Notes: generated by a model from the sequence alone, not told the origin. A stretch of 64,000 bases of DNA from Carboxylicivirga sp. (GCA_025210475.1 JAOARW010000030.1:1-64000), one strand, 5' to 3'. Positions 42,755 through 53,911 are shown, counted from the stretch's first letter. Numbers and translations: made by a program.

Positions 42755-43636
42755 ATGAAACATTTAATTGGAGCAATGATGCTCTTGATTATTGGTGGTC
42801 TTTCAATGCAGGCTCAAAATGCCGATGTGTTGAAAAGTGATGCCATCATGCAGGAAAGTCGTATGCAATACCTTGCTGCGGCCGAATTATACGAAAAGGC
42901 CGCTCTTTTGTACGAAGCGGATAATAAAGCCGATGCTTTCTCATTTTATAAAGCTGGTCAGAACTTCGCGAAAGCCAAGAAGTTTGATAGAAGTTTATCC
43001 ATGCTGGAAAAAGCCAGAAGCAATGGTTATGATGAAGGTGAACTGTATTTGACATATGGTGATACCTATGCCGGCTTGAAGAAATTTGCTGAAGCGGAAG
43101 CTGAGCTGAAAAAAGGCTTGGAAAAATCCCCCGCTCAAAAAGCAGAGTTTACCAAAAAACTGGGTTATTTATTCTTCAACTCAGGACAATATGAAAAGGC
43201 AGTGGCCAGTTTAACAGAAGCAATCGGGCAGGAGCCGGGTAATTACACTTACCATTATTTGTTGGGCTCATCGTACGAACGCCTTAAAAAGTATAAAGAG
43301 GCCATGGTTTCGTTGGAAAAAGTGCTGGAGCTGAAACCCAATCACAAAAACAGCATTAAGAAATTGGGCGTTATCAACTTTAAGCTGACGGATTATTCGT
43401 ATACCAAGGAAACAAAACGGTATGAGGCGATGAAGAACCCTAGTCGTGTAGATTACCATAATTCAACGAAAAAGTTGGAGCAAATCGCCCAAGGGTATAA
43501 AAAGGCTTTGCCTTATCTTGAAAAAGCACATGAGATCTCACCTAAGGATAAGGCAATTATCAGCTGTTTAAGCGTTGCTTATCGCCGAATGAAGATGGAT
43601 GCAAAAGCAGCACAAATGTCTGCCTTGCTGAAGTAA
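42755..43636 (+). CDS. Secreted TPR protein, 293 aa
   Basis: Signal peptide (residues 1-20, ending SMQAQ) followed by at least five TPR units, for example 'MQYLAAAELYEKAALLYEAD', 'AEAELKKGLEKSPAQKAEF', 'YEKAVASLTEAIGQEPGNYT', 'YKEAMVSLEKVLELKPNHKN' and 'ALPYLEKAHEISPKDKAI'. A periplasmic protein-interaction scaffold. It follows another TPR gene in the same direction but has its own promoter element and terminator. Confidence 0.88.
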   Translation: MKHLIGAMMLLIIGGLSMQAQNADVLKSDAIMQESRMQYLAAAELYEKAALLYEADNKADAFSFYKAGQNFAKAKKFDRSLSMLEKARSNGYDEGELYLTYGDTYAGLKKFAEAEAELKKGLEKSPAQKAEFTKKLGYLFFNSGQYEKAVASLTEAIGQEPGNYTYHYLLGSSYERLKKYKEAMVSLEKVLELKPNHKNSIKKLGVINFKLTDYSYTKETKRYEAMKNPSRVDYHNSTKKLEQIAQGYKKALPYLEKAHEISPKDKAIISCLSVAYRRMKMDAKAAQMSALLK

Positions 43637-43670
43637 GAGAGAAGATTTTAAGATCGATTATAAGTTTACA

Positions 43671-43701
43671 AAAAAAAGCTGCCTGATGGGCAGCTTTTTT
43701 T
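43671..43701. terminator. Bidirectional terminator between convergent genes
   Basis: AGCTGCC (43677-43683) pairs with GGCAGCT (43689-43695), with seven A before and seven T after. It serves the TPR gene from the left and clpC from the right. Confidence 0.9.
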
Positions 43702-43719
43702 GTATCTCAATCTTCCATA

Positions 43720-46233
43720 TTATTCTTTCTTGGAAAGTTGTACGATTTCAGTTGTAATCTTTTCCTCTTTCTTGTCAAAATCAACTTTAATCACATCGCC
43801 TTCCGATACCGAAGCCTGAATAATGACCTCAGCCATTTCGTCTTCCAGGTACTTCTGAATGGCACGCTTTAACGGACGGGCACCATATTGTACATCGTAT
43901 CCTTTGGAGGCAATAAAATCTTTCGCGTCGTTGGATAATTCAAGTTTGTACCCCAAACTTTCAACACGTGCGTATAAACCGGTTAATTCAATATCGATGA
44001 TTTTATGAATGTCTTCTTTCTCCAGATTATTGAAAATTATCACATCGTCAATGCGGTTAATAAATTCCGGAGCAAAGGCTTTTTTGAGTGCTTTTTCAAT
44101 TACGCCTTTGGCATGATCCTGATCCGAAATACTGCTCTTAGGTGTAAACCCAACACCACGACCAAAGTCTTTCAGTTCTCGTGTACCAATGTTTGAGGTC
44201 ATGATAATAATGGTGTTCTTAAAGTCCACTTTTCGACCCAAACTATCGGTCAAACGACCTTCATCCAGCACCTGAAGCAGCAAATTAAACACGTCAGGGT
44301 GGGCTTTCTCAATTTCATCTAAAAGCACCACTGCATAAGGGCGACGGCGTACCTTTTCGGTTAGTTGACCCCCCTCTTCGTACCCCACATATCCCGGAGG
44401 TGCTCCAACCAATCGCGACACTGAGAATTTCTCCATGTATTCGCTCATGTCGATGCGAATTAAGGCATCAGTTGTATCGAAAAGATACTTGGCAAGCACT
44501 TTTGCCAGGTGTGTTTTTCCAACACCGGTAGGTCCTAAAAATACAAAGGAACCAATCGGGCGATTTGGATCTTTTAGTCCGGCTCGGTTACGCTGAATGG
44601 CTTTTACTATTTTTTCAATGGCCTTGTTCTGGCCAATGACAGTGCCGTTAAGTTCTTTGCCCATTTTTAATAAACGGAAGCCTTCGGCCTGAGCCACGCG
44701 TTGCACCGGAATGCCTGTCATCATGGCAACTACTTCTGCCACTTTTTCAGCATCCACACTTTCGCGGTGTTGCAATAATTCTTCTTCCCATTTTGCTTTG
44801 GCTGTTTCCAGCTCTTCCAGCATGTTCTTTTCCTTATCGCGGAAGCTGGCAGCCAATTCAAAATTCTGAGCTTTTACAGCTTTGATTTTGTTCTCCTTGA
44901 TGTCATCGATTTCATTTTCGATCTTCAAAATCGTCTCCGGCACAACAATATTTGAAATATGCACACGCGAACCAGCTTCGTCAAGGGCATCAATGGCTTT
45001 ATCCGGCAAATGACGATCTGAAATATAACGCTCCGTCAGTTTTACACAAGCCTCCACAGCTTCTGATGTATAGCTTACGTTGTGGTGATCTTCGTATTTC
45101 TCACGGATATTATTCAGAATTTCAACCGTTTCGTTAATGGAGGTAGGTTCCACCATTACTTTTTGGAAACGACGTTCAAGGGCGCCATCTTTTTCAATGT
45201 GTTGACGGTATTCATCCAGGGTAGTGGCTCCAATACATTGTATCTCACCACGTGCCAGGGCAGGCTTCAGCATGTTGGCAGCATCCAGCGATCCGGTTGC
45301 ACCACCGGCGCCTACAATCGTATGTATCTCATCGATAAACAAGATGATATTCGGATTGCGGCTTAACTCATTCAGAATAGCTTTCATACGCTCTTCGAAC
45401 TGTCCACGGTATTTTGTACCGGCCACTATAGAAGCTAAATCAAGAGTAACCACGCGTTTATCAAAAAGTACCCGAGATACTTTTTTCTCGATAATACGTA
45501 AGGCCAGGCCTTCGGCAATAGCGGATTTACCAACGCCGGGTTCCCCGATTAAAATTGGGTTGTTTTTCTTGCGGCGACTAAGTATTTGGGCCAGACGCTC
45601 AATTTCCTTCTCACGACCTACAATCGGATCGAGGCGGTTTTCTTCAGCAGCTTTGGTAATGTCGATACCAAAGTTATCCAGCACGGGCGTGTCGGAACCT
45701 GATTTTGAGCTGGATTTACTTCCTTCCGAAGAACCAGATCCCGAACCGGAACCTGAAAATGGGCTATCCTGATCATCATCTTCCGGATAATCGGCTTTAG
45801 CCAAAGGAAGTTCACTGTTTAATAAGTCTTTAACCTTTCGGTAGTCAATATTTTCTTCTGCCATAATTTCACAAATTATGCTGCTTTTTTCTTTCAGCAG
45901 CGCGATTAATAAATGGCCTGTATTAATTCGATCACTGCGTAAGGCTTTGGCTTCGAGATGAACCAGCTTTAGCACCCGCTCAGCGGACTGGAGTAGTGGT
46001 AAGTTATCGCTCTGAACAGCCTGTGGCTCCTTCAGGTGTTGCTCGATTGCCTGCTTAATGCGGGGCAAATCGGCATCCAGTCGGTGTAGCACTTCAATAG
46101 CCATGCCTTCACCTTCACGAAGAATCCCCAGCAACAAATGCTCGGGCGAGATAAATTGATTACCTAATCGCTCAGCTTCTTCCTTACTGTATGATATCAC
46201 GTCTTTAATACGTGGCGAAAAGTTTAGATCCAT
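43720..46233 (-). CDS. clpC: ATP-dependent Clp protease ATP-binding subunit ClpC, 837 aa
   Basis: Two Clp_N repeats (about 5-140), a Gly/Ser-rich linker ([17 protein letters not shown], about 158-175), AAA+ domain 1 with [10 protein letters not shown], a UVR-type middle domain ('[20 protein letters not shown]') and AAA+ domain 2 with [10 protein letters not shown] and '[26 protein letters not shown]'. It unfolds substrates and feeds them to ClpP. The long Ser/Gly linker is a local elaboration. Divergent from gyrA. Confidence 0.96.
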   Translation of the reverse strand: MDLNFSPRIKDVISYSKEEAERLGNQFISPEHLLLGILREGEGMAIEVLHRLDADLPRIKQAIEQHLKEPQAVQSDNLPLLQSAERVLKLVHLEAKALRSDRINTGHLLIALLKEKSSIICEIMAEENIDYRKVKDLLNSELPLAKADYPEDDDQDSPFSGSGSGSGSSEGSKSSSKSGSDTPVLDNFGIDITKAAEENRLDPIVGREKEIERLAQILSRRKKNNPILIGEPGVGKSAIAEGLALRIIEKKVSRVLFDKRVVTLDLASIVAGTKYRGQFEERMKAILNELSRNPNIILFIDEIHTIVGAGGATGSLDAANMLKPALARGEIQCIGATTLDEYRQHIEKDGALERRFQKVMVEPTSINETVEILNNIREKYEDHHNVSYTSEAVEACVKLTERYISDRHLPDKAIDALDEAGSRVHISNIVVPETILKIENEIDDIKENKIKAVKAQNFELAASFRDKEKNMLEELETAKAKWEEELLQHRESVDAEKVAEVVAMMTGIPVQRVAQAEGFRLLKMGKELNGTVIGQNKAIEKIVKAIQRNRAGLKDPNRPIGSFVFLGPTGVGKTHLAKVLAKYLFDTTDALIRIDMSEYMEKFSVSRLVGAPPGYVGYEEGGQLTEKVRRRPYAVVLLDEIEKAHPDVFNLLLQVLDEGRLTDSLGRKVDFKNTIIIMTSNIGTRELKDFGRGVGFTPKSSISDQDHAKGVIEKALKKAFAPEFINRIDDVIIFNNLEKEDIHKIIDIELTGLYARVESLGYKLELSNDAKDFIASKGYDVQYGARPLKRAIQKYLEDEMAEVIIQASVSEGDVIKVDFDKKEEKITTEIVQLSKKE

Positions 46234-46583
46234 ATAACGTTTTAAATCTTATAGTACATAACAAGTCGGTTAGCCTCTTGTTTACCTGTCTAACCGAAAT
46301 TTTTCAGACAAGAACCGTGCAAAAAGTCAATTTTTGCTATCATTACAAAAACAACTGACAATAGTGCAGGTAATATCTCAATGGTTGAATTTAGATAATC
46401 TTGCGTCAATTATCAAAAAATGTTGTTAACAATCCGATTAATCTGCATGCTTTATTCTTGTTGATAAATTGTGTGATCAATCGTTTTTTCATGTAATTGA
46501 AATTACTTAAATTAGTGCGTTCAAAAAATGGCTCCTAAAAAGCCATTTTTTATTGTTAGGGAATATATAAAACAAACTCATAA
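46234..46583. other. 350-bp divergent region between clpC and gyrA
   Basis: No gene. It should hold the clpC promoter (leftward) and the gyrA promoter (rightward). Its notable feature is the hairpin at 46523-46551 just before gyrA. Confidence 0.6.
46523..46551 (+). promoter_or_regulatory. Terminator-like hairpin in the gyrA leader
   Basis: AAAAAATGGC (46523-46532) pairs perfectly with GCCATTTTTT (46542-46551), giving a stem that ends in a T run, 32 bp before the gyrA start. No rightward gene lies upstream, since clpC is divergent, so it has no transcript to terminate other than that of gyrA itself. It could attenuate gyrA or protect the mRNA 5' end. Confidence 0.55.
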
Positions 46584-49115
46584 ATGACTGACGGAGAAAA
46601 AATAATTAAAATCAATATTGAGGAAGAAATGAAGTCAGCCTACATCGATTATTCGATGTCGGTAATCGTTTCACGTGCCTTACCTGATGTTCGAGATGGT
46701 ATGAAGCCCGTACACCGCCGTGTTTTATATGGTATGAGTGAACTGGGTTTGGCCGCTAATAAGCCTTACAAAAAGTCGGCAAGGATCGTAGGAGAGGTGC
46801 TGGGTAAATTTCACCCACACGGTGATTCTTCTGTGTATTTTGCCATGGTGCGTATGGCACAGGAGTGGTCGTTGCGTTATCCTTTAGTTGATGGACAAGG
46901 AAACTTTGGTTCGGTTGATGGTGATAGCCCGGCTGCCATGCGTTATACTGAGGCCCGCCTGAATAAGTTGGCTGAAGAAATGTTGGTGGATATCGAGAAA
47001 AACACCGTTGATTTTCAGTTGAACTTCGATGATTCGATCAAAGAACCAACGGTACTGCCTACACGTATACCCAACCTGTTGGTAAACGGTGCTTCGGGTA
47101 TTGCAGTTGGTATGGCAACCAATATGCCTCCGCATAACCTGAGCGATACCATTGATGCCACCATCGCTTACATCGATAATAATGAAATAGAAATTGATCA
47201 GTTAATTGATATTATCAAGGCACCTGATTTCCCAACGGGTGGTTCTATTTATGGCTACCAGGGAGTAAAAGATGCCTTCCATACCGGTAAAGGACGCGTA
47301 GTTATTCGTGCCAAAACTGATATTGAAATGGAAAGCAATGGACGTGAGAAATTGATTATCACCGAAATTCCTTACCTGGTTAACAAGGCCGAGCTGATTA
47401 TGAAAATCGCTGACCTGGTTAATGATAAAAAGATTGATGGTATTTCCAATGTTAACGACGAGTCGGATCGTCAGGGAATGCGCATCGTTATTGACCTTAA
47501 AAAGGATGCAATTGCCAATGTGGTGTTGAACCACCTATATAAGTATACGGCTATGCAAACTTCATTTGGGGTAAATAACATTGCATTGGTTAACGGCCGT
47601 CCTCAATTATTAAACCTTAAAGGTTTGATTAAGTGCTTCGTCGAGCACCGTCATGATGTGGTGACGCGTCGTACGCAATACGAATTGGATCAGGCCGAGA
47701 AACGCGCTCATATCCTTGAAGGATTGATCATCGCCAGTGATAATATCGACGAGGTAATCAAAATTATTCGTGCGGCTCAAACGCCGGATGAAGCTCGCGA
47801 GAACCTGATCAGTCGATTTGAATTGACGGATATTCAGGCACGTGCCATTGTTGAAATGCGTTTACGCCAGTTAACCGGACTGGAGCAGGATAAATTGCAC
47901 GCTGAGTACGAAGAGTTAATGAAAGAAATTGCGCATCTGAAAGAGATTCTTGCCAATTTCGAATTGCGTATGAGCATTATCAAAGAAGAGCTGCAGGAAG
48001 TTAAAGGTAAATATGGCGATGAGCGCCGTACCGATATTGTTTACAGCTCTGAAGAATTTAATCCGGAAGATTTCTACGCGGATGAAGAAATGATTATTAC
48101 CATTTCTCATTTGGGTTATATGAAACGTACACCGCTGGCTGAGTTTAAAACGCAAAACAGGGGTGGAGTTGGTTCCAAAGGATCAACAACCAGAGATGAA
48201 GATTTTATCGAGCACATCTATCCGGCATCGATGCACAACACCATGTTGTTCTTCACTAAAAAAGGTCGTTGTTTCTGGCTCAAAGTGTACGAGATTCCTG
48301 AAGGAACGAAGAATTCGAAAGGTCGTGCAATCCAGAACTTACTAAACATCGATCCGGATGATACGGTGAAAGCCTTTATTAAAGTGAAGAAGCTGAATGA
48401 CGAGGATTACATCAATTCACATTACATCATGATGGGTACAAAAAAAGGTATCGTGAAAAAATCCTTGTTAAAAGATTATTCTCGTCCACGTGTTAACGGT
48501 GTCAACGCCATTACCATTAAGGAAAATGATGAACTGTTGCAGGCCCGATTGACCAATGGTCAGTCAGAAATTCTGATGGCAACGCGTTCGGGACGCGCCA
48601 TTCGCTTTAACGAAACGCAGGCCAGATGTATCGGTCGTACAGGTGCCGGAGTGCGGGGAATAACGCTGGCTTCAGAGGCTGACGAGGTGGTTGGCATGGT
48701 TTGTGTTAAAAATACAGAGGCCGAAGACATTCTGGTAGTATCAGAAAAAGGATATGGAAAACGTTCCAAGACAGAAGATTACCGGGTAACCAATCGTGGT
48801 GGAAAAGGTGTTAAAACCATGAATATCAGTGATAAAACCGGAGAATTAATTACGATAAAAAATGTGACGGACGATAATGATTTAATGATTATCAACCGTT
48901 CGGGTATTGCAATTCGTTTATCAGTCAGTGAGATGCGTGTGATGGGACGAGCTACGCAAGGTGTACGCCTGATCAACCTGAGTAAAAAACAGGATGAAAT
49001 TGCGTCGGTGGCGAAAGTAACATCTGAGGCAGCGATAGAAAATGATGCTTTCGAGAATGAAGGTAACGACGATGATGCAATCACTGAAAATACAACGGAA
49101 CAAACTAATGAATGA
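46584..49115 (+). CDS. gyrA: DNA gyrase subunit A, 843 aa
   Basis: The breakage-reunion domain shows '[20 protein letters not shown]' and the catalytic Tyr121 in [10 protein letters not shown]. The C-terminal beta-propeller has the GyrA-box-like [11 protein letters not shown]. The quinolone region reads [12 protein letters not shown], with Ser at the E. coli Ser83 position and Phe at Asp87; the latter is likely lineage-typical, not a resistance change. The acidic C-terminal tail is long ([19 protein letters not shown]). It introduces negative supercoils with GyrB. Confidence 0.97.
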   Translation: MTDGEKIIKINIEEEMKSAYIDYSMSVIVSRALPDVRDGMKPVHRRVLYGMSELGLAANKPYKKSARIVGEVLGKFHPHGDSSVYFAMVRMAQEWSLRYPLVDGQGNFGSVDGDSPAAMRYTEARLNKLAEEMLVDIEKNTVDFQLNFDDSIKEPTVLPTRIPNLLVNGASGIAVGMATNMPPHNLSDTIDATIAYIDNNEIEIDQLIDIIKAPDFPTGGSIYGYQGVKDAFHTGKGRVVIRAKTDIEMESNGREKLIITEIPYLVNKAELIMKIADLVNDKKIDGISNVNDESDRQGMRIVIDLKKDAIANVVLNHLYKYTAMQTSFGVNNIALVNGRPQLLNLKGLIKCFVEHRHDVVTRRTQYELDQAEKRAHILEGLIIASDNIDEVIKIIRAAQTPDEARENLISRFELTDIQARAIVEMRLRQLTGLEQDKLHAEYEELMKEIAHLKEILANFELRMSIIKEELQEVKGKYGDERRTDIVYSSEEFNPEDFYADEEMIITISHLGYMKRTPLAEFKTQNRGGVGSKGSTTRDEDFIEHIYPASMHNTMLFFTKKGRCFWLKVYEIPEGTKNSKGRAIQNLLNIDPDDTVKAFIKVKKLNDEDYINSHYIMMGTKKGIVKKSLLKDYSRPRVNGVNAITIKENDELLQARLTNGQSEILMATRSGRAIRFNETQARCIGRTGAGVRGITLASEADEVVGMVCVKNTEAEDILVVSEKGYGKRSKTEDYRVTNRGGKGVKTMNISDKTGELITIKNVTDDNDLMIINRSGIAIRLSVSEMRVMGRATQGVRLINLSKKQDEIASVAKVTSEAAIENDAFENEGNDDDAITENTTEQTNE

Positions 49116-49125
49116 GGATAAATAC

Positions 49126-49133
49126 TATATTTG
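49126..49133 (+). promoter_or_regulatory. Probable -7 element of the 386-aa TPR gene
   Basis: TATATTTG fits TAnnTTTG exactly and lies 31 bp before the start codon, just after the gyrA stop. The -33 element is weak. Confidence 0.45.
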
Positions 49134-49164
49134 CCTCACAAAATCAATCTAAAACTTTTTTGAA

Positions 49165-50325
49165 ATGAAAAAATTAGCGCTATTTGCAATTTTAATTTTC
49201 AGTATCTCAGCTGTTTATGCCCAAAAGGGTAAAGTATCTGCTGCCACAGGTTATTTGGATACCAAAGACCTTGAGGCTGCAAAAAAAGCCATTGATCAGG
49301 CTATTGAGCATGAAAAATCAGTAAACTGGCCTAAAACTTATATTGTGGCCGCCAAGGTTTATACTGAGTTGGCTAAGAGCGGTGAAGATGCTGATGGAAT
49401 AAAGAAAGCGGTGGAATATTTTAAGAAAGCCATCGAACTGGATAAAAAAGGCGACGCTAAAGGAAAAGGTATCGGTAAATACGAGAAGGATATCAAGTTA
49501 CAATTGACATTCTTTAAGCCGGACCTGACTAATTCAGGTATTGAAGGTTTTAATACTGAGAATTTCGAGCAAGCATTATTTGCTTTCGAAAATGTATTGT
49601 ACTTCAATGAATTACCAATGTTCCAGGCAGATGCTCCGGGTGTTGATACAGCTATTGTTTACAACTGTGCCTTGGCAGCCTACAATGCAAAAGACTGGGG
49701 CAAAGCTGAAAAATTCTTTAACCAGTCAATTGATTTAGGTTATGGCGGCGGTGATGCTGTGTTATTATTGGATCAGGTATTTGATGCATCCGGTGACAGC
49801 GTTAAAGTAGCCGAAAACTTAAAACGTGGTTTTCAGAAATTTCCTGAGGATGAGCGTATCTTAACAACTTTAATTCAGTATTACCTTGATTCACAGGAAA
49901 ATGATGCTGCATTGGAGTATTTAAATACAGCCATTGAGAAAGATCCTGAGAATCCATCGTTCTATTATGCGCGTGGTGTATTGTACGAAAACATTGATAA
50001 AGATAAGGCCATTGAGAATTACGAGAAGTGTCTTGAGATTGATAATGGTTTCTTTAACTCATTGTATAACATTGGTGTAATATACTATAATAAAGGTGTT
50101 GAGCAGCAAAACGTGGCTAATGACAAAACCACTACAAAAGAATTTAACGCCGCTATGAAAGTAGCTAATGAGTTCTGGGAAAAGTCATTACCATATATGG
50201 AAAAAGCTCATGAAGTAAAACCTGAAGAAGCTGCCGTATTGGAAACTTTAAAAGGTTTATACTATCGTTTTGAGCGTATGGACAAATACAACGAGGTAAA
50301 AGCTAAATTAGAAGGCTTAAATTAA
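49165..50325 (+). CDS. Secreted TPR protein, 386 aa
   Basis: Signal peptide (MKKLALFAILIFSISAVYAQ) followed by repeated TPR-like helix pairs through the whole chain, for example 'AVEYFKKAIELDKKGDAKGK', 'FEQALFAFENVLYFNE', 'YNAKDWGKAEKFFNQSIDLG' and 'DKAIENYEKCLEIDNGFFNS'. The C-terminal 'SLPYMEKAHEVKPEEAAVLE' closely resembles the end of the 293-aa TPR protein at 42755 ('ALPYLEKAHEISPKDKAI'), so the two are probably paralogues. Likely periplasmic. Confidence 0.88.
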   Translation: MKKLALFAILIFSISAVYAQKGKVSAATGYLDTKDLEAAKKAIDQAIEHEKSVNWPKTYIVAAKVYTELAKSGEDADGIKKAVEYFKKAIELDKKGDAKGKGIGKYEKDIKLQLTFFKPDLTNSGIEGFNTENFEQALFAFENVLYFNELPMFQADAPGVDTAIVYNCALAAYNAKDWGKAEKFFNQSIDLGYGGGDAVLLLDQVFDASGDSVKVAENLKRGFQKFPEDERILTTLIQYYLDSQENDAALEYLNTAIEKDPENPSFYYARGVLYENIDKDKAIENYEKCLEIDNGFFNSLYNIGVIYYNKGVEQQNVANDKTTTKEFNAAMKVANEFWEKSLPYMEKAHEVKPEEAAVLETLKGLYYRFERMDKYNEVKAKLEGLN

Positions 50326-50345
50326 GAAAGACTATAGAGTAAAGG

Positions 50346-50370
50346 TAGCCGGTTAACGCCGGCTATTTTT
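50346..50370 (+). terminator. Rho-independent terminator
   Basis: TAGCCGG (50346-50352) pairs with CCGGCTA (50359-50365), followed by a T run. Confidence 0.88.
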
Positions 50371-51664
50371 GCATATATCAAAATAACATAATATCAAATA
50401 TAAGACTCGTATGCAATAGTCAAGATTGCTGTTTATCAGACTTAATCGACTCATATATGAGTTTTATAGATTTGATATATTAAAATATTGCCATCGTAAA
50501 TCTACTGAGAATCGCTTCTATGAAATGTATTTGAATATTTGGCTGAATAATTCAATCTAAAGCATGTCAAGTGAGATTAATATAGGATAATTAGATTTGA
50601 GACAAAAGACCTAAGGCAGATTTCAAGATGCTTAAAATTCCATATCACAAATAAACACCATGTACGAAGCAATGAATTATCAAGATTAAAAAACTTACAA
50701 AACTTAACGACCAATTGATTAAATTTCATGTGTATTATCAAATGCACCATAACTTAATTTGAAGCAAAGCCAAATAAGCATTATAATGCCTATTAATTTT
50801 GATGGCTAGAAAATAGATAGCCATATCTGATGCTCAATCGCACGAACAAATTAAACACAGTGTATATTGAATTAATTGAATCAGATGTGTTCTCAAATAC
50901 CATTTTGTACAAAAAGATTGGCATCTATCTTATTTAACTAAATATTAAGATGGTCTTTAATAGGAATCATGAGAATGCCCTACAGATTGTGGTTTCTAAA
51001 CTAATGTTGGTAGCTAAAAAGTTTTTAGTCTCATGTTTCACTCCAATTTAATAGTGAATGCTCCCAACATGGCTATCAGATGCTGACATATAGGAAATTG
51101 GAAAATAAGGATAGTACGTTGAGGATCCTTAAACATAGAAATTGCCCGTTTTTCTAAAATGAAAATGCCGAAAAGCCCTTTCTTTTCTGCGCTTGAGGCC
51201 ACACTAAAGGGACTTTTTTATTAAATTCGCGTTAAGTTTTTAGAAAAAGGTTTTGGACAATTTCAATAGATAAGTGTTTTCATATGGTAACACTTACGAT
51301 CATAACATATAAGGATAAAATTCTGCCACTAAATATTTGATTCACAGAGGTGTTTTTTTATCTATTTAAAATGAACTTAGCAATTGGGTAACCTATCCCC
51401 TTTTGTTGGGTATAAATGGACGAGATTAAGTCTTTTACCATTCTAATTTCAAGGATTGCCAAAATATCAGCTTAGACATATTTTAAGTTGTAAGTATTAT
51501 TTGGACCAAAAAACTGTTTATGGTACCGATATTAAGAATGGCAAGCATATGACTCACTGTGACTGAGGAGGCGAAGCTGTATTTAAGCTTAAAAGCATCC
51601 ACTCATAGACGTTTAATTTATCGCTGCTTGGGTGATACCATCAGGGTCTGTTTGAAACAAATCA
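50371..51664. other. 1.3-kb region without a convincing gene
   Basis: AT-rich sequence with no frame of useful length on either strand. The one clear structure is a terminator-like hairpin at 51171-51219. It separates the core genes from the polysaccharide locus and probably holds the promoter and leader of that locus. Confidence 0.6.
51171..51219 (+). terminator. Terminator-like hairpin before the polysaccharide locus
   Basis: AAAAGCCCTTT pairs with AAAGGGACTTTT (one bulged A), with a long loop, and is followed by a T run. As it precedes the first gene of the locus by 450 bp with no gene before it, it may be a leader attenuator. Confidence 0.45.
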
Positions 51665-52666
51665 ATGACAAATCATAAGAAAAAAAGGCCTGAAAAGGTA
51701 TTAATTACTGGTGCAGCTGGTTTTATCGGATTTCACTTATGTCAGCTATTGGCAAAGAGTAATTACACTGTTGTAGGAATTGACTCAATAAATGATTACT
51801 ATTCAGTGGATCTAAAAAAGGATCGCATCAAACAAATTGATGTATTGCCAAATATGCGTTTTATTAAGATGGATATTTGTGATAAACAGTCTCTCGATCA
51901 TCTTTTTGAATGCGAAGGCTTCGATTTTGTTATTAATCTGGCTGCGCAGGCAGGTGTACGTTATAGCATTGAGTTGCCGTATAAGTACATTGATAGCAAT
52001 CTAATTGGTTTTATAAATATACTGGAAGCTTGTAGGAACAATCCGGTAAGACAATTAATTTATGCCTCTTCCAGTTCTGTTTATGGTAATAGTAACAAAA
52101 TTCCATTTAGCGTAGAAGATTGCACAGATAAGCCTCTATCTCTTTATGCTGCCACGAAAAAAGCCAACGAAGCCATGGCACACAGTTATGCTTCATTGTA
52201 TAATATCCCGGTGACGGGATTACGCTTTTTCACTGTTTATGGGCCCTGGGGACGACCCGATATGGCCTATTTTTCTTTTACACAAAAGATCATGGATGGG
52301 GAAAGCATTAAGGTATTTAATGAGGGGGATTTGGAGCGAGATTTTACCTATATCGACGATATTACAGTGGGGATAGAAAGGTTGATTAAGCTTCCTTTTG
52401 ATACAGAAGAGGAGCAAGCACTCCCCTATCGTTTATTTAATATTGGCAATCATACCCCGGTGAAACTCATGGACTTTATCAATACCTTGGAAAAACACAT
52501 TGGTAAAGATGCTAACAAAGAGTTATTACCAATGCAAAAAGGAGATGTTTACCGAACCTATGCGGATGTAAGTGACCTGGAAAAACGCATCGACTTTGCT
52601 CCTAAAACAGATATAGATAAGGGGCTGGTTGAATTTATAAGTTGGTACAAAGGGTACTACAATTAA
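51665..52666 (+). CDS. UDP-glucuronate 4-epimerase-like SDR enzyme, 333 aa
   Basis: Extended SDR: NAD motif GAAGFIG (17-23), 'LAAQAGVRYSIELPYKYI', the Ser 'ASSSSVYG', Tyr-x3-Lys as 'YAATKKANE', and the diagnostic 'RFFTVYGPWGRPDMAYFSFT' of UDP-glucuronate epimerases. It supplies UDP-galacturonate for the surface polysaccharide. First gene of the locus. A related UDP-GlcNAcA or UDP-Glc epimerase specificity cannot be excluded. Confidence 0.9.
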   Translation: MTNHKKKRPEKVLITGAAGFIGFHLCQLLAKSNYTVVGIDSINDYYSVDLKKDRIKQIDVLPNMRFIKMDICDKQSLDHLFECEGFDFVINLAAQAGVRYSIELPYKYIDSNLIGFINILEACRNNPVRQLIYASSSSVYGNSNKIPFSVEDCTDKPLSLYAATKKANEAMAHSYASLYNIPVTGLRFFTVYGPWGRPDMAYFSFTQKIMDGESIKVFNEGDLERDFTYIDDITVGIERLIKLPFDTEEEQALPYRLFNIGNHTPVKLMDFINTLEKHIGKDANKELLPMQKGDVYRTYADVSDLEKRIDFAPKTDIDKGLVEFISWYKGYYN

Positions 52667-52683
52667 TTCCCTTTTCGTACTAG

Positions 52684-52708
52684 CGCACGACACCGATCGT
52701 GTAGGCGA
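52684..52708. repeat. REP-like hairpin, copy 1
   Basis: CGCACGA-CACCGA-TCGTGTA-GGCGA: member of a dispersed family with consensus CGCACGACTCTGATCGTGTG followed by GGCGACG (other copies at 54095, 55168, 55694, 55816). The arms pair with one mismatch at the end. Confidence 0.7.
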
Positions 52709-52835
52709 CAACATTCTGAAAAGGTAGAGATAAGAGAGAAGTGAGAAAGACTTTCGCTAAAGCAAAAATGGAAATCTGGGCTTATTGATAAATTTCTATG
52801 GATAATAGCTTAAGCATAAACGAATAGTATTATAA

Positions 52836-52914
52836 TCCACTAATGACACAAATTGACACGAAACAATGTTGATTATGTAAAAATAAATTATTGATCATTA
52901 GTGTCATTCGTGGA
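52836..52914. repeat. Long inverted repeat of the TCCRCKAAT family, copy 1
   Basis: The left arm begins TCCACTAATGACACAAAT (52836-52853) and the right arm is ATTAGTGTCATTCGTGGA (52897-52914); 16 of 18 positions pair. The same family flanks the GxxExxY gene at 56791 and 57281. It lies 25 bp before the next gene. Confidence 0.75.
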
Positions 52915-52939
52915 TAAAATATAACAAGCATTTAACAAC

Positions 52940-53911
52940 ATGAAGAATTTTGCCCTTGTAGGAGCAGCAGGTTATATTGCTCCACGCCATATGAAAGCCA
53001 TTAAAGAAACCAATAATAAACTGGTGGCAGCCTACGATCCTTATGATGGCGTTGGTATTATGGATAGTCATTTTCCAAATGCGGATTTTTTTGTGGAGTT
53101 TGAACGTTTCGACCGTCATATTGAGAAACTAAAACGTAACAATACACCTTTGGATTTTGTATCGGTGTGTTCGCCCAATTATTTGCACGATTCACACATT
53201 CGTTTTGGCTTACGTCGCGATGCCGATGTGATTTGTGAAAAACCAATCGTATTAAATCCCTGGAACATTGATGCCTTAGAAGATATTGAAAAAGAGTCGA
53301 AAGGGAATATCTATACCATCTTGCAGCTACGTCACCACCCGAGCATCATAGCGCTTAAAAAGAAAGTAGAAGAAGGTGATCCAAATAAAATTTACGACAT
53401 CGACCTCTCTTACCTTACATCTCGTGGCCACTGGTATTATACATCCTGGAAAGGTGACGTAAGTAAATCGGGTGGTATAGCAACCAATATAGGTGTGCAT
53501 TTTTACGACATGCTCACCTGGGTATTTGGTCCGGTTAAAAGCAATACAGTACATATCCATACCCACGATCGTGCTGCCGGTTATCTGGAATTAGAAAAAG
53601 CCCGTGTGCGTTGGTTCCTGTCGATTAACTACGATACAATACCGGAAGAAATTAAAGCCAAGGGCATGCGTACCTATCGCTCCATTACCATGGATGGCGA
53701 AGAAATTGAATTCAGCGGTGGTTTCACCGACTTACACACAGTGAGTTATCAACATATATTGGATGGTAGCGGCTATCGCATTGGCGACACTCGCCAGGCC
53801 ATTGAAATTGTACACGACATCCGTAACAAAGAAGCCATAGGATTGCTTGGTGATTATCACCCACTGGCGAAAGGAGAATTAGCAAAGCATCCGTTTGCTG
53901 CAACAGAGTGA
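52940..53911 (+). CDS. wlbA: UDP-N-acetylglucosaminuronate 3-dehydrogenase-like protein (WlbA/WbpB), 323 aa
   Basis: The Gfo/Idh/MocA fold starts with 'FALVGAAGYIAPRHMKAIKE', a signature of the WlbA/WbpB group; 'CEKPIV' carries the catalytic-region Lys and 'GGIATNIGVHFYDMLTWVFG' the His of the active site. It oxidises the 3-position of UDP-GlcNAcA on the way to diacetamido uronic acids (ManNAc3NAcA-type sugars). The partner aminotransferase and acetyltransferase genes are not seen in the window. Confidence 0.9.
   Translation: MKNFALVGAAGYIAPRHMKAIKETNNKLVAAYDPYDGVGIMDSHFPNADFFVEFERFDRHIEKLKRNNTPLDFVSVCSPNYLHDSHIRFGLRRDADVICEKPIVLNPWNIDALEDIEKESKGNIYTILQLRHHPSIIALKKKVEEGDPNKIYDIDLSYLTSRGHWYYTSWKGDVSKSGGIATNIGVHFYDMLTWVFGPVKSNTVHIHTHDRAAGYLELEKARVRWFLSINYDTIPEEIKAKGMRTYRSITMDGEEIEFSGGFTDLHTVSYQHILDGSGYRIGDTRQAIEIVHDIRNKEAIGLLGDYHPLAKGELAKHPFAATE

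Noticed and set aside
46584..49115. Possible quinolone-resistance substitution in GyrA (Phe at the Asp87-equivalent position)
   Set aside because: The Ser83-equivalent is intact and this position varies between phyla; no ground to call resistance.
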